Shown here piece by piece: positions 7,148 through 16,300 of a stretch of DNA of 64,000 bases; positions within the stretch are counted from its first letter, which is position 1, and every line of letters begins with the position of its first letter. Source of the DNA: Colwellia psychrerythraea. Lineage in GTDB: Bacteria > Pseudomonadota > Gammaproteobacteria > Enterobacterales > Alteromonadaceae. The DNA is taken from positions 1-64,000 of the forward strand of contig NZ_JQED01000031.1 of the NCBI RefSeq assembly GCF_000764225.1, given 5' to 3'. The notes below the pieces were generated by a model, which saw only the letters and a list, made by a program, of their open reading frames with translations, did not search any database and was not told the origin of the DNA. A program made the position numbers and the translations under genes.

Positions 7148-7456
7148 ATGAAATTAATTTACACTAATGAAAATACATTTTTAGTCAATAACGCTAAAAA
7201 CATTCTTGAAAATCAACATATAGAAGTGACGTTAAAAAATGAGTTTGCCTCAGGTGCCGCAGGCGTATTAGCGCCAATAGATACTTGGGTAGAGTTATGG
7301 ATAATTAATGATGTCGATGAACAGAAAGCGGAAACAATCTTAGCGCAGGCCTTAAAGCAGCAAGGAGAGCACGATTGGTTTTGTCAGCAGTGCCAAGAAT
7401 ACAATGATGCTTCTTTTGACTCTTGTTGGCAGTGCCAAACTGAAAAGGCATCCTAG
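7148..7456 (+). CDS. DUF2007-type protein with C-terminal zinc-ribbon-like motif
   Basis: A 102-residue cytosolic protein. The N-terminal part (KLIYTNENTFLVNNAKNILENQ, GAAGVLAPIDTWVELWI) is the ferredoxin-like DUF2007 fold, annotated as a putative signal-transducing protein. The C-terminus has four cysteines in WFCQQCQE...SFDSCWQCQ, the spacing of a RanBP2-type or rubredoxin-like zinc knuckle. The ATG at 7148 gives the usual family N-terminus; an in-frame ATG at 6980 would add 56 residues unlike the family. No partner is evident nearby. Confidence 0.75.
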   Translation: MKLIYTNENTFLVNNAKNILENQHIEVTLKNEFASGAAGVLAPIDTWVELWIINDVDEQKAETILAQALKQQGEHDWFCQQCQEYNDASFDSCWQCQTEKAS

Positions 7457-7553
7457 CTCGCAGTCTATGTAGCTACGACACTTATGCCAACGTATTTCGT
7501 TTATAACGTATTTCACTTATAAAATACTGCATATCACCGTTGAATGACTTAAG

Positions 7554-8747
7554 TTATGCAACGGCTCGGGTAACCGCTAATACACTGGTCACAAGATAAT
7601 CAATATCTTGTTCGGGAATTGAGGCAAGATTAATTCGACCGTTATTCAAGCCATATACCCCATAGTCAACTCTCAATAATTCCATTTGTTCTTCTGATGC
7701 AGGCAACATGGCAAACATGCCCTCTTGCGATAAAATATAGTCAAAATAATTATCACCTGAGTGTTGACGAAATGCTGCACAAAGCTTTGCTCTTATACCT
7801 TTAATTTTGACATTTATTTGCGACAGTTCATCTGACCACATTTTTTTCAATGCAGGGGTTTTCAAAATGGTTTTGACAATTTCAGCGCCGTTTGATGGCG
7901 GTACCCAGTAAGTCGTTTTACTCATAATGGCGAGTTGAGCTTGCACTGTGTTTGCCTCTTCTTCTGTCGGGCTTAAAATATAAGCCGCGCCGACTCTATC
8001 ACTGTATACACCGAAATTTTTCGAACAGCTTACGCAAAGCGCTAAGCGTTCAACGGTATTAGCAACAGTCAGTAAACCCGCAGCATCTTCAGTTAACCCA
8101 TCGGCAAAACCTTGATAAGCGGTGTCTATTAAAGGCAAGAAGTGAGTTGAGTTTGATAGTTGGGCAATTTGCTGCCAGTGTTGCGACGTTAAACGTAATC
8201 CTGACGGGTTATGGCAAGAGCCATGCAGCAATACCACGTCATTTTTGCCTAACTTTTCAAGTCTATTGAACATGCCCTGTTCATCAAGCATCATGGTTTT
8301 ATGATCAATAAAAGGATATTCCTCATAAGCCAAACCTGCGGCGATAATGGTTGGAATATGATTGGCATACGTTGGATCACTGACCCAAATTTTGGCATCA
8401 GGGTTTGCCAGTTTAATGACATCTAAAATGGCGCGTAAACCACCACTGCCCCCTGCCGTTTGTACGCCGCTGATATAGCCATTAACGCTTTGGTTTGCAA
8501 GCACTAACTCTTGTAGTAGTTGAACATACTCAAGGTCGCCTTTTGAGCCAACATAACTTTTATTACGTCCTGCTTTGGCGAGAAGTTGGTCAGCTTCTTT
8601 CACCGCTTTCATTAACAAGGTATTGTCGTTGCTGTCTTTATAAACACCTACGGTTAAATCAACTTTAAAAGCTCTTTCATCGTTAGAAGAACGGGCCATT
8701 AAATCGATAATTTCATCGGAAGCTGGAGCAGGAATATTGGCGAACAT
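7554..8747 (-). CDS. Aromatic/aspartate aminotransferase (AspC/TyrB type)
   Basis: A 397-residue PLP-dependent class I aminotransferase that moves amino groups between aspartate or aromatic amino acids and 2-oxoglutarate. Family signatures are clear: the N-terminal DLTVGVYKD, QTAGGSGGLRAILDV, the substrate/PLP motif HGSCHNPSG, DTAYQGFADG, and the PLP lysine in SCSKNFGVYSDRVG (about Lys243). The length is standard. AspC and TyrB types cannot be separated by eye. It is monocistronic, with no terminator hairpin that I can point to. Confidence 0.92.
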   Translation of the reverse strand: MFANIPAPASDEIIDLMARSSNDERAFKVDLTVGVYKDSNDNTLLMKAVKEADQLLAKAGRNKSYVGSKGDLEYVQLLQELVLANQSVNGYISGVQTAGGSGGLRAILDVIKLANPDAKIWVSDPTYANHIPTIIAAGLAYEEYPFIDHKTMMLDEQGMFNRLEKLGKNDVVLLHGSCHNPSGLRLTSQHWQQIAQLSNSTHFLPLIDTAYQGFADGLTEDAAGLLTVANTVERLALCVSCSKNFGVYSDRVGAAYILSPTEEEANTVQAQLAIMSKTTYWVPPSNGAEIVKTILKTPALKKMWSDELSQINVKIKGIRAKLCAAFRQHSGDNYFDYILSQEGMFAMLPASEEQMELLRVDYGVYGLNNGRINLASIPEQDIDYLVTSVLAVTRAVA

Positions 8748-9008
8748 AGGAGAATTTCAACTTTAGGTAAATAAATATCAGGGTAATTTAATACTGCTAA
8801 ATCAAATATCTATTCTATCATCTGTTATTATTTTTTAAATGACTACTTGCTCTGTAAATCACACTAATTTAACCGCTAATCTTGTTTGATGAAGGAGGTT
8901 TCATCCTAAATTGTACCTTTTCAATAAAAAACAAATGACTACTGACACAATGCTGTCAGTAGTACAGTGCTATTGTTCTTTTTTCGCAATCAACCCGATT
9001 GTGAACTT
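8748..9008. other. Intergenic stretch with a perfect 10-bp stem hairpin
   Basis: Upstream region of the aminotransferase. At 8938-8963 there is a perfect inverted repeat, ACTACTGACA / TGTCAGTAGT with a 6-base loop; read on the minus strand it is followed within a few bases by a T-rich run, so it is terminator-like, though no minus-strand gene precedes it. Also visible is a short hairpin GATGAAGGAGGTTTCATC at 8888-8905. Confidence 0.45.
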
Positions 9009-9322
9009 ATACCAATTTGATTAAATTTCTTCCCAACTCAGAGCTTTGCTCTATGTTCAATAACAAGGAAAATTTGTTTCGGTTTAGTCATTCTAAATCA
9101 AGTAAATTTAACGATGTTAGTGGGCATCGAGTAAGCTCCAAGAGAGCGAGTTTAAAAGGCTTACATACGACGTTATTGATTTTGACAAGGACGCTGCATG
9201 GATGCAGCTTATTAGAGAATGCAGGAGCATATTCTCCTGAATAACCATTCTCTTCAATCAATGCCTTGCCTCTAAGCCTTTTAATTCTCGCTGAGTGGGA
9301 AAGAACTTGATCAACTTGGTAT
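9009..9322. mobile_element. MITE-like repeat, copy A (with nested insertion)
   Basis: A 314-bp element with inverted ends ATACCAATTTGATTAAA... and ...TTGATCAACTTGGTAT. Its reverse complement closely matches the 263-bp element at 28909-29171 along the whole length, including GAATAACCATTCTCTTCAAT and GCGAGTTTAAAAGGCT. About 50 bases at 9191-9240 are absent from the other copy and contain the palindromes GCTGCATGGATGCAGC and CAGGAGCATATTCTCCTG, so a small palindromic unit inserted into the element. A reading frame of 75 codons inside it is not believed to be a gene. Confidence 0.8.
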
Positions 9323-9343
9323 CATTAATTAAAGGAATACAAT

Positions 9344-9727
9344 ATGTTAGAACATGCACCATTAGTCTGGGCCGAAATATCTGTTACAGATATGAACCGA
9401 GCAGTCACATTTTATCAAACGCATTTTGCTGTGACATTTAAGCAGGAAGTAATGAATGACATGGAAATGTCTATTGCTGAAACGGCCAACCTAGGTGACC
9501 CAAGTTTTGCCCTGTTAAAACACGATATGATGGTACCAAGTCGAGATGGCAGTACCGTTTATTTGCACCTTAGTTTGACGTTAAATGACAAAGTGAATGA
9601 GATTAAAGCAGCAGGTGTTGAAATTTTATTACCGCCAATGCCTATTAAAGATGGCGAATGTGGCTACATTGCTATTTTTGTCGATAGTGAAGGAAATAAA
9701 GTTGGGTTGTGGTCTCAAAATCTGTAA
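9344..9727 (+). CDS. VOC (glyoxalase-like) family protein
   Basis: A 127-residue vicinal-oxygen-chelate protein: PLVWAEISVTDMNRAVTFYQ at the N-terminus, a central VYLHLSLTLNDKVNEIKAAG, and IAIFVDSEGNKVGLWS at the end (FxDxEGNxxGLW). Family members are small metal-dependent lyases, dioxygenases or binding proteins; the substrate is unknown. A good AAAGGAATACAAT precedes the ATG. It begins 22 bases after the MITE-like repeat. With the GFA and YafY genes downstream it forms a set I have often seen together in gammaproteobacteria. Confidence 0.85.
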   Translation: MLEHAPLVWAEISVTDMNRAVTFYQTHFAVTFKQEVMNDMEMSIAETANLGDPSFALLKHDMMVPSRDGSTVYLHLSLTLNDKVNEIKAAGVEILLPPMPIKDGECGYIAIFVDSEGNKVGLWSQNL

Positions 9728-9760
9728 TGATATCTTTCTTTCTATTGAGGGCTCATCAAG

Positions 9761-10177
9761 GTGTCTAACTCAACAACAAATTGCCTTTGTGGCGCTGTAA
9801 AAATCACGGTAGAGAACATTAATCCAAAATTTACAGTATGCCATTGCCAAATGTGCAGAACATGGGGTGGCGCACCATTTTTTGCCGTGAAATGTGGTAG
9901 CAAAGTAACCATCGAAGGTGATGATAAAGTGAACCTATTCAAGTCATCTTCTTGGGCATCTCGTGGTTTTTGCAGCGAATGTGGCACACATCTGTTTTAT
10001 AAATTAAATGCAACAGGTGAATACAATATGCCCGTAGGTTTGTTTCCCGACTTGAAAGGACTAGTAATGGATATGCAATACTTTAGTGACATACGACCAA
10101 GTTATTACTGCTTTTCAAATGAAACAAAAGAAATGACAACCGATGAGATAATGGCGTATTTTGCCACTCAAATGTAG
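9761..10177 (+). CDS. GFA (CENP-V/GFA) family zinc-binding protein
   Basis: A 138-residue protein of the glutathione-dependent formaldehyde-activating (Gfa/CENP-V) fold. The zinc ligands are visible: CLCGAVKI, then VCHCQMCRTWGGAP (CxxC), and later FCSECGTHLFY. The fold carries zinc, but many members are not true formaldehyde-activating enzymes, so the reaction is uncertain. The start is GTG 9761, which aligns with the family N-terminus. It follows the VOC gene by 33 bases, and a hairpin at 10214-10240 ends the transcript or attenuates it before the regulator. Confidence 0.88.
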   Translation: MSNSTTNCLCGAVKITVENINPKFTVCHCQMCRTWGGAPFFAVKCGSKVTIEGDDKVNLFKSSSWASRGFCSECGTHLFYKLNATGEYNMPVGLFPDLKGLVMDMQYFSDIRPSYYCFSNETKEMTTDEIMAYFATQM

Positions 10178-10213
10178 CTAAAATTCACTCTTAACTGTAT
10201 ATAAAAACAAATC

Positions 10214-10240
10214 ATAAGCCCAGTTCAATGCTGGGTTTAT
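10214..10240 (+). terminator. Hairpin after the GFA gene
   Basis: ATAAGCCCAG / CTGGGTTTAT with a 7-base loop; the stem allows one G-U pair. The T-run is short, so it may be an inefficient terminator that lets some transcription reach the YafY gene. Confidence 0.55.
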
Positions 10241-10261
10241 GTATTAAAGCAAGAAATAATT

Positions 10262-10942
10262 ATGCGCCGTGCAGACAGACTTTTTCAAATAATCCAACTG
10301 TTAAAAAACCGCCGTTTGACTACTGCGAGTTTATTAGCAGAAGTACTCGAAGTGTCGACCAGAACTATTTATCGAGATATTCAAGATCTCATTGCCAATG
10401 GCATTCCTGTAGAAGGTGAAGCCGGTGTAGGCTATTTATTGCGTCATGAAGTAGACGTACCACCACTTATGTTTGACGAGTCAGAACTTGAAGCGATTCA
10501 AGTAGGCATGAGAATGGTTGAAGCGTGGGGAGGTAGCGAGCTGGCCAGTGCCGCCAAACAAGCAATGATCAAAATATCGGCTGTATTACCTGACAGACTG
10601 CAAACATTTAACTCGTTAATGTTTGCACCTAAGTTTCATGCCAAATCAAATGAATTTCAATATCTAGACCTTATACGTAAAGCGGCCACAGATAGACAGT
10701 ACATTCAAATGAATTATGAAGATGCTAACCAAGCACAAACCAGTAGAGAGGTACGCCCGCTCGCTATCCATTTATGGCGAGGTTGTTGGACACTATTAAC
10801 CTGGTGTGAACTTAGAAATGACTTCCGAAATTTTCGCATCGACCGGATAATATTAATTAACCTCGTTCCGCGATTTTTTCCTGTGGTTGACGGCGAAGAA
10901 CTCGACGACTTCATCAAGGAAATGCAGAGAAAATATGGCTAA
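10262..10942 (+). CDS. YafY-type HTH/WYL-domain transcriptional regulator
   Basis: A 226-residue regulator: an N-terminal HTH_11 domain (RRADRLFQIIQLLKN...LLAEVLEVSTRTIYRDIQDL), a middle helical part (GYLLRHEVDVPPLMFDESELEAI) and a WYL-type C-terminal domain, recognisable from the VRPLAIHLWRGCWTLLTWCE stretch. WYL regulators sense a ligand, often a nucleic acid or small molecule. It is placed to control the VOC and GFA genes ahead of it. The ATG at 10262 overlaps nothing and gives the usual MRRADRLF start. Confidence 0.88.
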   Translation: MRRADRLFQIIQLLKNRRLTTASLLAEVLEVSTRTIYRDIQDLIANGIPVEGEAGVGYLLRHEVDVPPLMFDESELEAIQVGMRMVEAWGGSELASAAKQAMIKISAVLPDRLQTFNSLMFAPKFHAKSNEFQYLDLIRKAATDRQYIQMNYEDANQAQTSREVRPLAIHLWRGCWTLLTWCELRNDFRNFRIDRIILINLVPRFFPVVDGEELDDFIKEMQRKYG

Positions 10943-10984
10943 TTACCACCTGCCCTCTCCTTGATGCGTAGCATTTAATTGCTA

Positions 10985-12283
10985 TTATTCTGGCTTAGAA
11001 TAACCTGCCCAAATATCAGCATTGATAGTTTTTTTCTTTTTACGCTTTTTCTTCCCTGTGCCTTCTGGCGCTGCCATCGGTTTCTCTACCGCTAAAATGG
11101 AATCAGCAGCAATTTCATCCGCTTCAAACCCTTCAACTTGCTCACGCTCAAGCCTGATTTTGTTTTTCTTTTCGATGACTTTAAAGTGATGATAATCTTC
11201 ATGATCGATAAGGGATAATGCTAAACCTACTTCGCCAGCACGGCCACTTCGACCAATACGGTGCATGTAGTCTGATGGGCTTCGAGGTAAATTAAAGTTA
11301 ATAACCACTGGCAACTTTTCAATATCTAAACCACGCGCCGCAATATCTGTGGCAATTAACACGTCAATATCGCCGGCTTTAAAACCATCAAGCACACGAT
11401 TACGTTCACTTTGGCCTTTATCGCCATGAAACACAGCGGCGGTAATGCCACGTTTAGCTAATTTTTCAGCTAAGTGTTCACAGTGATGTTTGGCATTAAC
11501 GAAAATAAGCGCTTGTCGCCATTGATGTTGTTGAATTAAATGCGCTAGTACCGCTGTTTTCTCGCCTTTGTTCACGGTAAAAACACGCTGTACTAAGGTG
11601 CTGGCATCCGCACTTTGCAATTGTATTTCAACTGGATTATAGAGTAACTCTTGAGTTAAGGTTTGTACTTGTTCAGGAAACGTCGCAGAAAAGAGTAAGG
11701 TTTGTTTTTGCTTTGGCGTTAATGCTAACAATGACGTTAGCTCTTCAGTAAAACCTAGACTTAACATTCTATCGGCTTCATCAAGTACTAAGGTTTTAAC
11801 CTTATCAAGCTTAATAGCATTACTAGAAATCAAATCAAGTAATCGACCTGGCGTTGCCACTAAAATATCGGTACCGCCACGTAAGGCAAGCATTTGAGTA
11901 TTAACTGAAACACCACCAAAAACGGCAACGGTTTTAATATCACCATTAAAATGCACCGCGTACGATTTAATGCTGTCAGCCACTTGTTTAGCTAATTCAC
12001 GGGTAGGCACCAAAATCAGTCCCGCAACAAAGTTTCCTTTACTGCCCTTGCCACTTACGGGTTTGTCTGCGCGTATTTGCTGCAACATTGGTAATGCAAA
12101 GGTAGCTGTTTTTCCCGAGCCGGTATTTGCCCCGGCAATTAAGTCACAACCCGCTAATACACTTGGGATCGCTTGCGCTTGAATCGGCGTAGGCTGTTGA
12201 TATTCCAGCTCAGCTAATCGCGCTAATAAGGGAGTAATCAGGCCAAGTTCTGTAAAGGTGGCGGGCGTTGTAACAGTTGTCAT
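10985..12283 (-). CDS. DEAD-box ATP-dependent RNA helicase (RhlE-like)
   Basis: A 432-residue DEAD-box helicase that unwinds RNA duplexes. All motifs are present: Q-motif region YQQPTPIQAQAIP, Walker A ANTGSGKT (about 54-61), PTRELAKQV, TPGRLLDL, DEAD in VLDEADRMLSLGF (about 168), SAT, and HRIGRSGRAG (about 336). The C-terminus is short and lysine-rich (GTGKKKRKKKKT), likely for RNA binding, as in RhlE-group enzymes. In cold marine bacteria such helicases assist ribosome assembly or cold growth, but that role is inference. It is convergent with the YafY gene. Confidence 0.92.
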   Translation of the reverse strand: MTTVTTPATFTELGLITPLLARLAELEYQQPTPIQAQAIPSVLAGCDLIAGANTGSGKTATFALPMLQQIRADKPVSGKGSKGNFVAGLILVPTRELAKQVADSIKSYAVHFNGDIKTVAVFGGVSVNTQMLALRGGTDILVATPGRLLDLISSNAIKLDKVKTLVLDEADRMLSLGFTEELTSLLALTPKQKQTLLFSATFPEQVQTLTQELLYNPVEIQLQSADASTLVQRVFTVNKGEKTAVLAHLIQQHQWRQALIFVNAKHHCEHLAEKLAKRGITAAVFHGDKGQSERNRVLDGFKAGDIDVLIATDIAARGLDIEKLPVVINFNLPRSPSDYMHRIGRSGRAGEVGLALSLIDHEDYHHFKVIEKKNKIRLEREQVEGFEADEIAADSILAVEKPMAAPEGTGKKKRKKKKTINADIWAGYSKPE

Positions 12284-12509
12284 TAAAATAAAGGGCTCAA
12301 AGGATAATTAATAGCCTGCTATTTTAACGTATTTATGCCTGAGTCAGTTAGTAAAATCGCGTCAACTCTGTGGTTATATTTTTCAGCCTAGTCGTATATC
12401 GGTATAACGGATGTTAACTTCCAAATAAAGTGGTAAGAAAGTGACCTAGGAATTATTGAAAACTACCTAACAAACAATCCCCCCTGTAATTGAACGATAT
12501 AACATCGAG

Positions 12510-12914
12510 TTATTGTTGATGTATTAAGCCCGTTTCATCATTTTCAAAACCATGACAGATATAGCCACTTATCTTGCGTTTTTTCTTCGCTATTTGATGA
12601 AAATGCTCATAGCCGACTGAAAAGGCAAAAGGATTGGCATTATAGTCTGCATAAGATTGGTCACTACCGTTTTTAGCCTCCCGTATGCCCGCAGCGAAAG
12701 AGCTTAAAAAATCGTCTCGGTTGTTGATAAGAATAGTCGTAGCACCACTTCCCCCTTCAACCAATTCTAATGCGCCTAGGTCAATATATTTATCAACCAC
12801 GGCATTATTAAAATAACCACTGTACTGCTCAGTTTCGACATCATAAGAAACTGGCGTATCATCTGCAGCTTCCATTAATGACACAAACAGCTCTCTTACT
12901 TTTTTTGAAATCAC
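12510..12914 (-). CDS. Hypothetical protein, 134 residues
   Basis: Not recognised. A soluble, acidic protein with no signal peptide or membrane segment; recognisable bits are an N-terminal helix ISKKVRELFVSLMEAAD and a lysine-rich patch KKKRKISGYICHGFEND. The start at 12914 is preceded by AGGAAAAGTGC on the minus strand, a plausible ribosome site. It stands alone between the RNA helicase and the SNF2 helicase. Codon use looks ordinary for the window, so I take it as a real gene of unknown function. Confidence 0.6.
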   Translation of the reverse strand: MISKKVRELFVSLMEAADDTPVSYDVETEQYSGYFNNAVVDKYIDLGALELVEGGSGATTILINNRDDFLSSFAAGIREAKNGSDQSYADYNANPFAFSVGYEHFHQIAKKKRKISGYICHGFENDETGLIHQQ

Positions 12915-13166
12915 GCACTTTTCCTTGCTTAGTCCCTCATAAGGGATATTTATTATGCATGGATTTTACTGCTAATTTTTAAATTTAACTAGATTATTCC
13001 TTGTTAGTTGATGTAGATAACAAGGAATAACTTACTATAATTTATGATGTACAAAAGAACGGCTGCAATTATGGAAAATCATTAAGTCAATAATGTTAGC
13101 CATTTGCTACTGATAAATAAGTGAAAATCATTACGTTTTTTTGATTGAAATATAATGACCGCACTT
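12915..13166. other. Intergenic stretch upstream of the SNF2 helicase
   Basis: AT-rich DNA with a TATAAT at 13151-13156 suitable as a -10 box for plus-strand transcription, though no good -35 is visible at the normal spacing. Nothing else identified. Confidence 0.3.
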
Positions 13167-13307
13167 ATGAAGAAGCGGGCGATATGGTACTATCGGGGTT
13201 ACTTAATGAGTGACTCGCCACTGGCAATTAGCCTTGAAGGCACTATTGCTGTAATTGATAACGACCCAGCTTTCAACTTACCAACCGATTTAAAGATTAA
13301 TAATTGA
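13167..13307 (+). CDS. Possible small leader protein, 34-46 residues
   Basis: An open frame from ATG 13167 (or ATG 13206) to TGA 13305 ends six bases before the SNF2 helicase start. From the second ATG it reads SDSPLAISLEGTIAVIDNDP and closes FNLPTDLKINN, which looks like true protein rather than random translation. The helicase start has a poor ribosome site of its own, so translational coupling is possible. It is not a family I recognise and may instead be the relic of a longer gene. Confidence 0.35.
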   Translation: MKKRAIWYYRGYLMSDSPLAISLEGTIAVIDNDPAFNLPTDLKINN

Positions 13308-13313
13308 ATACCT

Positions 13314-16300
13314 ATGGCCAAAAACACATTTACACCTGAGTTGCTTGAAAAACACTTTACCAAAAATGAATGGAAAAAAGGCGCAAGAATTTTTCAGGCA
13401 AATGGCGTTAAAACCTGCGCTCTTGACGGTGAAGTCATTCGCGGCGTAGTAGTTAGTGAGCGTTCACAAGAGTCGACTTATTTAACACGGTTAGTGCTTG
13501 ATGGAAAATTTAGTGATATTGCCAGTTATTGTGATTGTTATGTCGGTCGAGACTGTAAGCATGGTGCGGCATTGGCACAGTGTTTTGTTCACGAACATTT
13601 TGACCAAAATAGCATAGCAACCTCAGAAAAAGTGATTGATAAATGGCTTGACCGATTTCAAGCTCAGCCAAGTAGATATCAACCGAATATCCAACAAAAA
13701 TCATTATTATACTTTTTAAAGCCCAACCCTTATAACGAAGATGACTACTTTACCTTAGGCATTAAGTCAGCTAGACCAAAGGTGAGTGGTGGCTGGAATA
13801 GTGCCATTGGCAGTGAATCTTCAGCAGGTTCCTTGATTAACAGTGCTTATGCTAATGACGATGATGTTGCTGTACTCACCGAGTTGATGCGCACCAACCA
13901 GTATGGCGATACCGTTAAGTATTTTGATTTATTTGAGCGCATTATTAAAACAAATCGCTGTTTTTGGCATTCAACATACGACTTAAGCGACCCGGTGACC
14001 TTAAGTGAACCTATAGAAGCTGAGTGGCAGTGGTTTGCGCTAGGTAACAGTTTACATACCTTAAAGCTGGTTCTAATGCAGCCATCTGAGAGTATTCGTA
14101 TCATCAAAGCCCAACCACTGTGTTTCTATGATGAAGACAAAAATTGCTTTGGCCAAATTAAGACCAATACGCAATGTGATTTTGAAGCCGGTTTACTCAA
14201 TTCTCCCATTTTTGAAGAAGATAATTTACCTTGGATAATGAGTAAATTAACAATGTCATTAGGCGATGCAGTAAAACGATTGCCTAAGCCAAAAACGAAA
14301 TACTCACAAGAGTTAACACAACCCGATGTGTACTTGCATTTTACTACGCCTGTCGCTTCAAACCGTCAAACAGGCTATGTGCAGGTTAATTTTTCCTATC
14401 AAGGTAATTTCGTTAACCCACATAACGAGCGCGTTACGATTACACCGGCCAAAGTAATAGATCAAAATAGTGAGCTGGATGCTGATAGTAAGATTGAGGA
14501 TGTAGGTGAGCGTGAAAATGAAAGTTCACGCGAGATAAAAATTTATCGAGACTTGGCCTTTGAGCAAACAGTAATTGATAAATTAACAGCTCTGAAATTT
14601 AGTGTTCAACCCAAACCTAAGCGTTACACTTATACTAGTCAGAGCGATCTTAACAAAAGTAAAACAGCTGAATTTGCCATGCTGATGCAAGGCAGTTTTC
14701 ATTGGCAACACTTTTTACATCAAGAATTATCAGCCCTTGAAAGTCTTGGGTGGCATACCAGCTTTGCTGATGATTTTTATTATAAAGCACTCTCAACCGA
14801 TAGTGTCTTTGATGCCGAAGTCATTGAAACCGATGACCATGACTTTTTTTCATTAGGGTTAAATTTAACCATTGATGGGAAGAAAATGCCTGCGTTTCCC
14901 ATTTTACTTAGCGCCATTGAGCAACTGCCAAGATCAGCATTGCTTGACCGTGAAAAAGAGCAACTTATCTCACCTGAATCCCCTATTTATGTTGATTTGG
15001 ATAATGGAGGTTTTGTCGCTCTGCGGTATCAAAGCGTGCAGCCAATATTAAAACAGTTCATTGAACTGTTTATGCCTAACGCATTAAATGAAGATGGCAC
15101 CATAGAGCTATCGCGCTTTCAAAGTCATCAAACCCTGTCAATGTTAGATGACCAAGGCATGATCGCAACAGGCACAAGTAAATTAAGAGCGCTGGCTGAT
15201 AAACTGAAAAACTTTCAACAAGTAACCTCGATTGAAGTGCCAGACGGTTTAAACGCAACGTTAAGAACTTATCAGCATCAAGGACTAAATTGGTTACAAT
15301 TTTTGCGTGAATATCAATTGGGCGGTATTTTGGCTGACGACATGGGGTTGGGTAAAACCATTCAAACCTTGGCGCACTTATTAATTGAAAAGCAGCAAGG
15401 CCGACTAACAAAACCAGTGTTAATTGTTGCGCCCACCAGTGTTATTTTCAACTGGGCTAATGAAATAGATAAATTTACCCCGCAGCTTTCTTATCAAGTA
15501 TTACACGGCAGCAAACGTCATGAACATTTTGGCTGTCTTGAGGGCATTGGAAATGGTGAAAATCAGGTTGATATAATCATCACCAGTTATGCATTAATTA
15601 CCAAAGATTTAGAGCACTATAGTGAGAGTAAATTTTATTATCTTGTGCTTGATGAAGCCCACTATATAAAAAATACTAAAACTAAATTATACAAAGCCTT
15701 TCTAACCCTAAAAGCGCAGCATAAGCTGTGCTTAACTGGTACGCCAATGGAAAACCATTTAGGCGAGTTCTGGGCGCAATTTAATTTTTTACTGCCTGGC
15801 TTTTTAGGGGGACAAAGACAATTTACCAAGCTCTTTAGAACACCGATTGAAAAACATGGTGAACTAGAGCGCAAGCAATTATTAAATCAACGAATTAAGC
15901 CATTTATTCTGCGCAGAACCAAAGATAAAATCGCCACTGAGTTACCACCAAAAACTGAAATAATTCAAACCTTACGTATTGAAGGTAAGCAAGCTGAGTT
16001 GTACGAGTCAGTACGTTTAGCCATGGATAGTCGCTTAAAAGATATTATTGCTGATAAGGGCTTAAAACGTAGTCAGATAGAAGTATTAGATGCCTTATTA
16101 AAGCTAAGACAGGTATGTAATCACCCTAAATTATTATCACTTGATGGCGCGAAAAAAGTAAATCAATCAGCAAAACTTGATTATTTAATGGAAACCTTAC
16201 CAGAACAAATTGATGAAGGCCGTAAAATATTAATCTTTTCACAGTTCACTAGTATGCTCTCTTTAATAGAAGACGAACTGATAAGTGCCGAGATTGGCTA

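Noticed and set aside
9017..9244. A 75-codon plus-strand open frame
   Set aside because: It lies wholly inside the MITE-like repeat and spans the nested palindromic insertion; the frame is not kept in the other copy, and it has no ribosome site.
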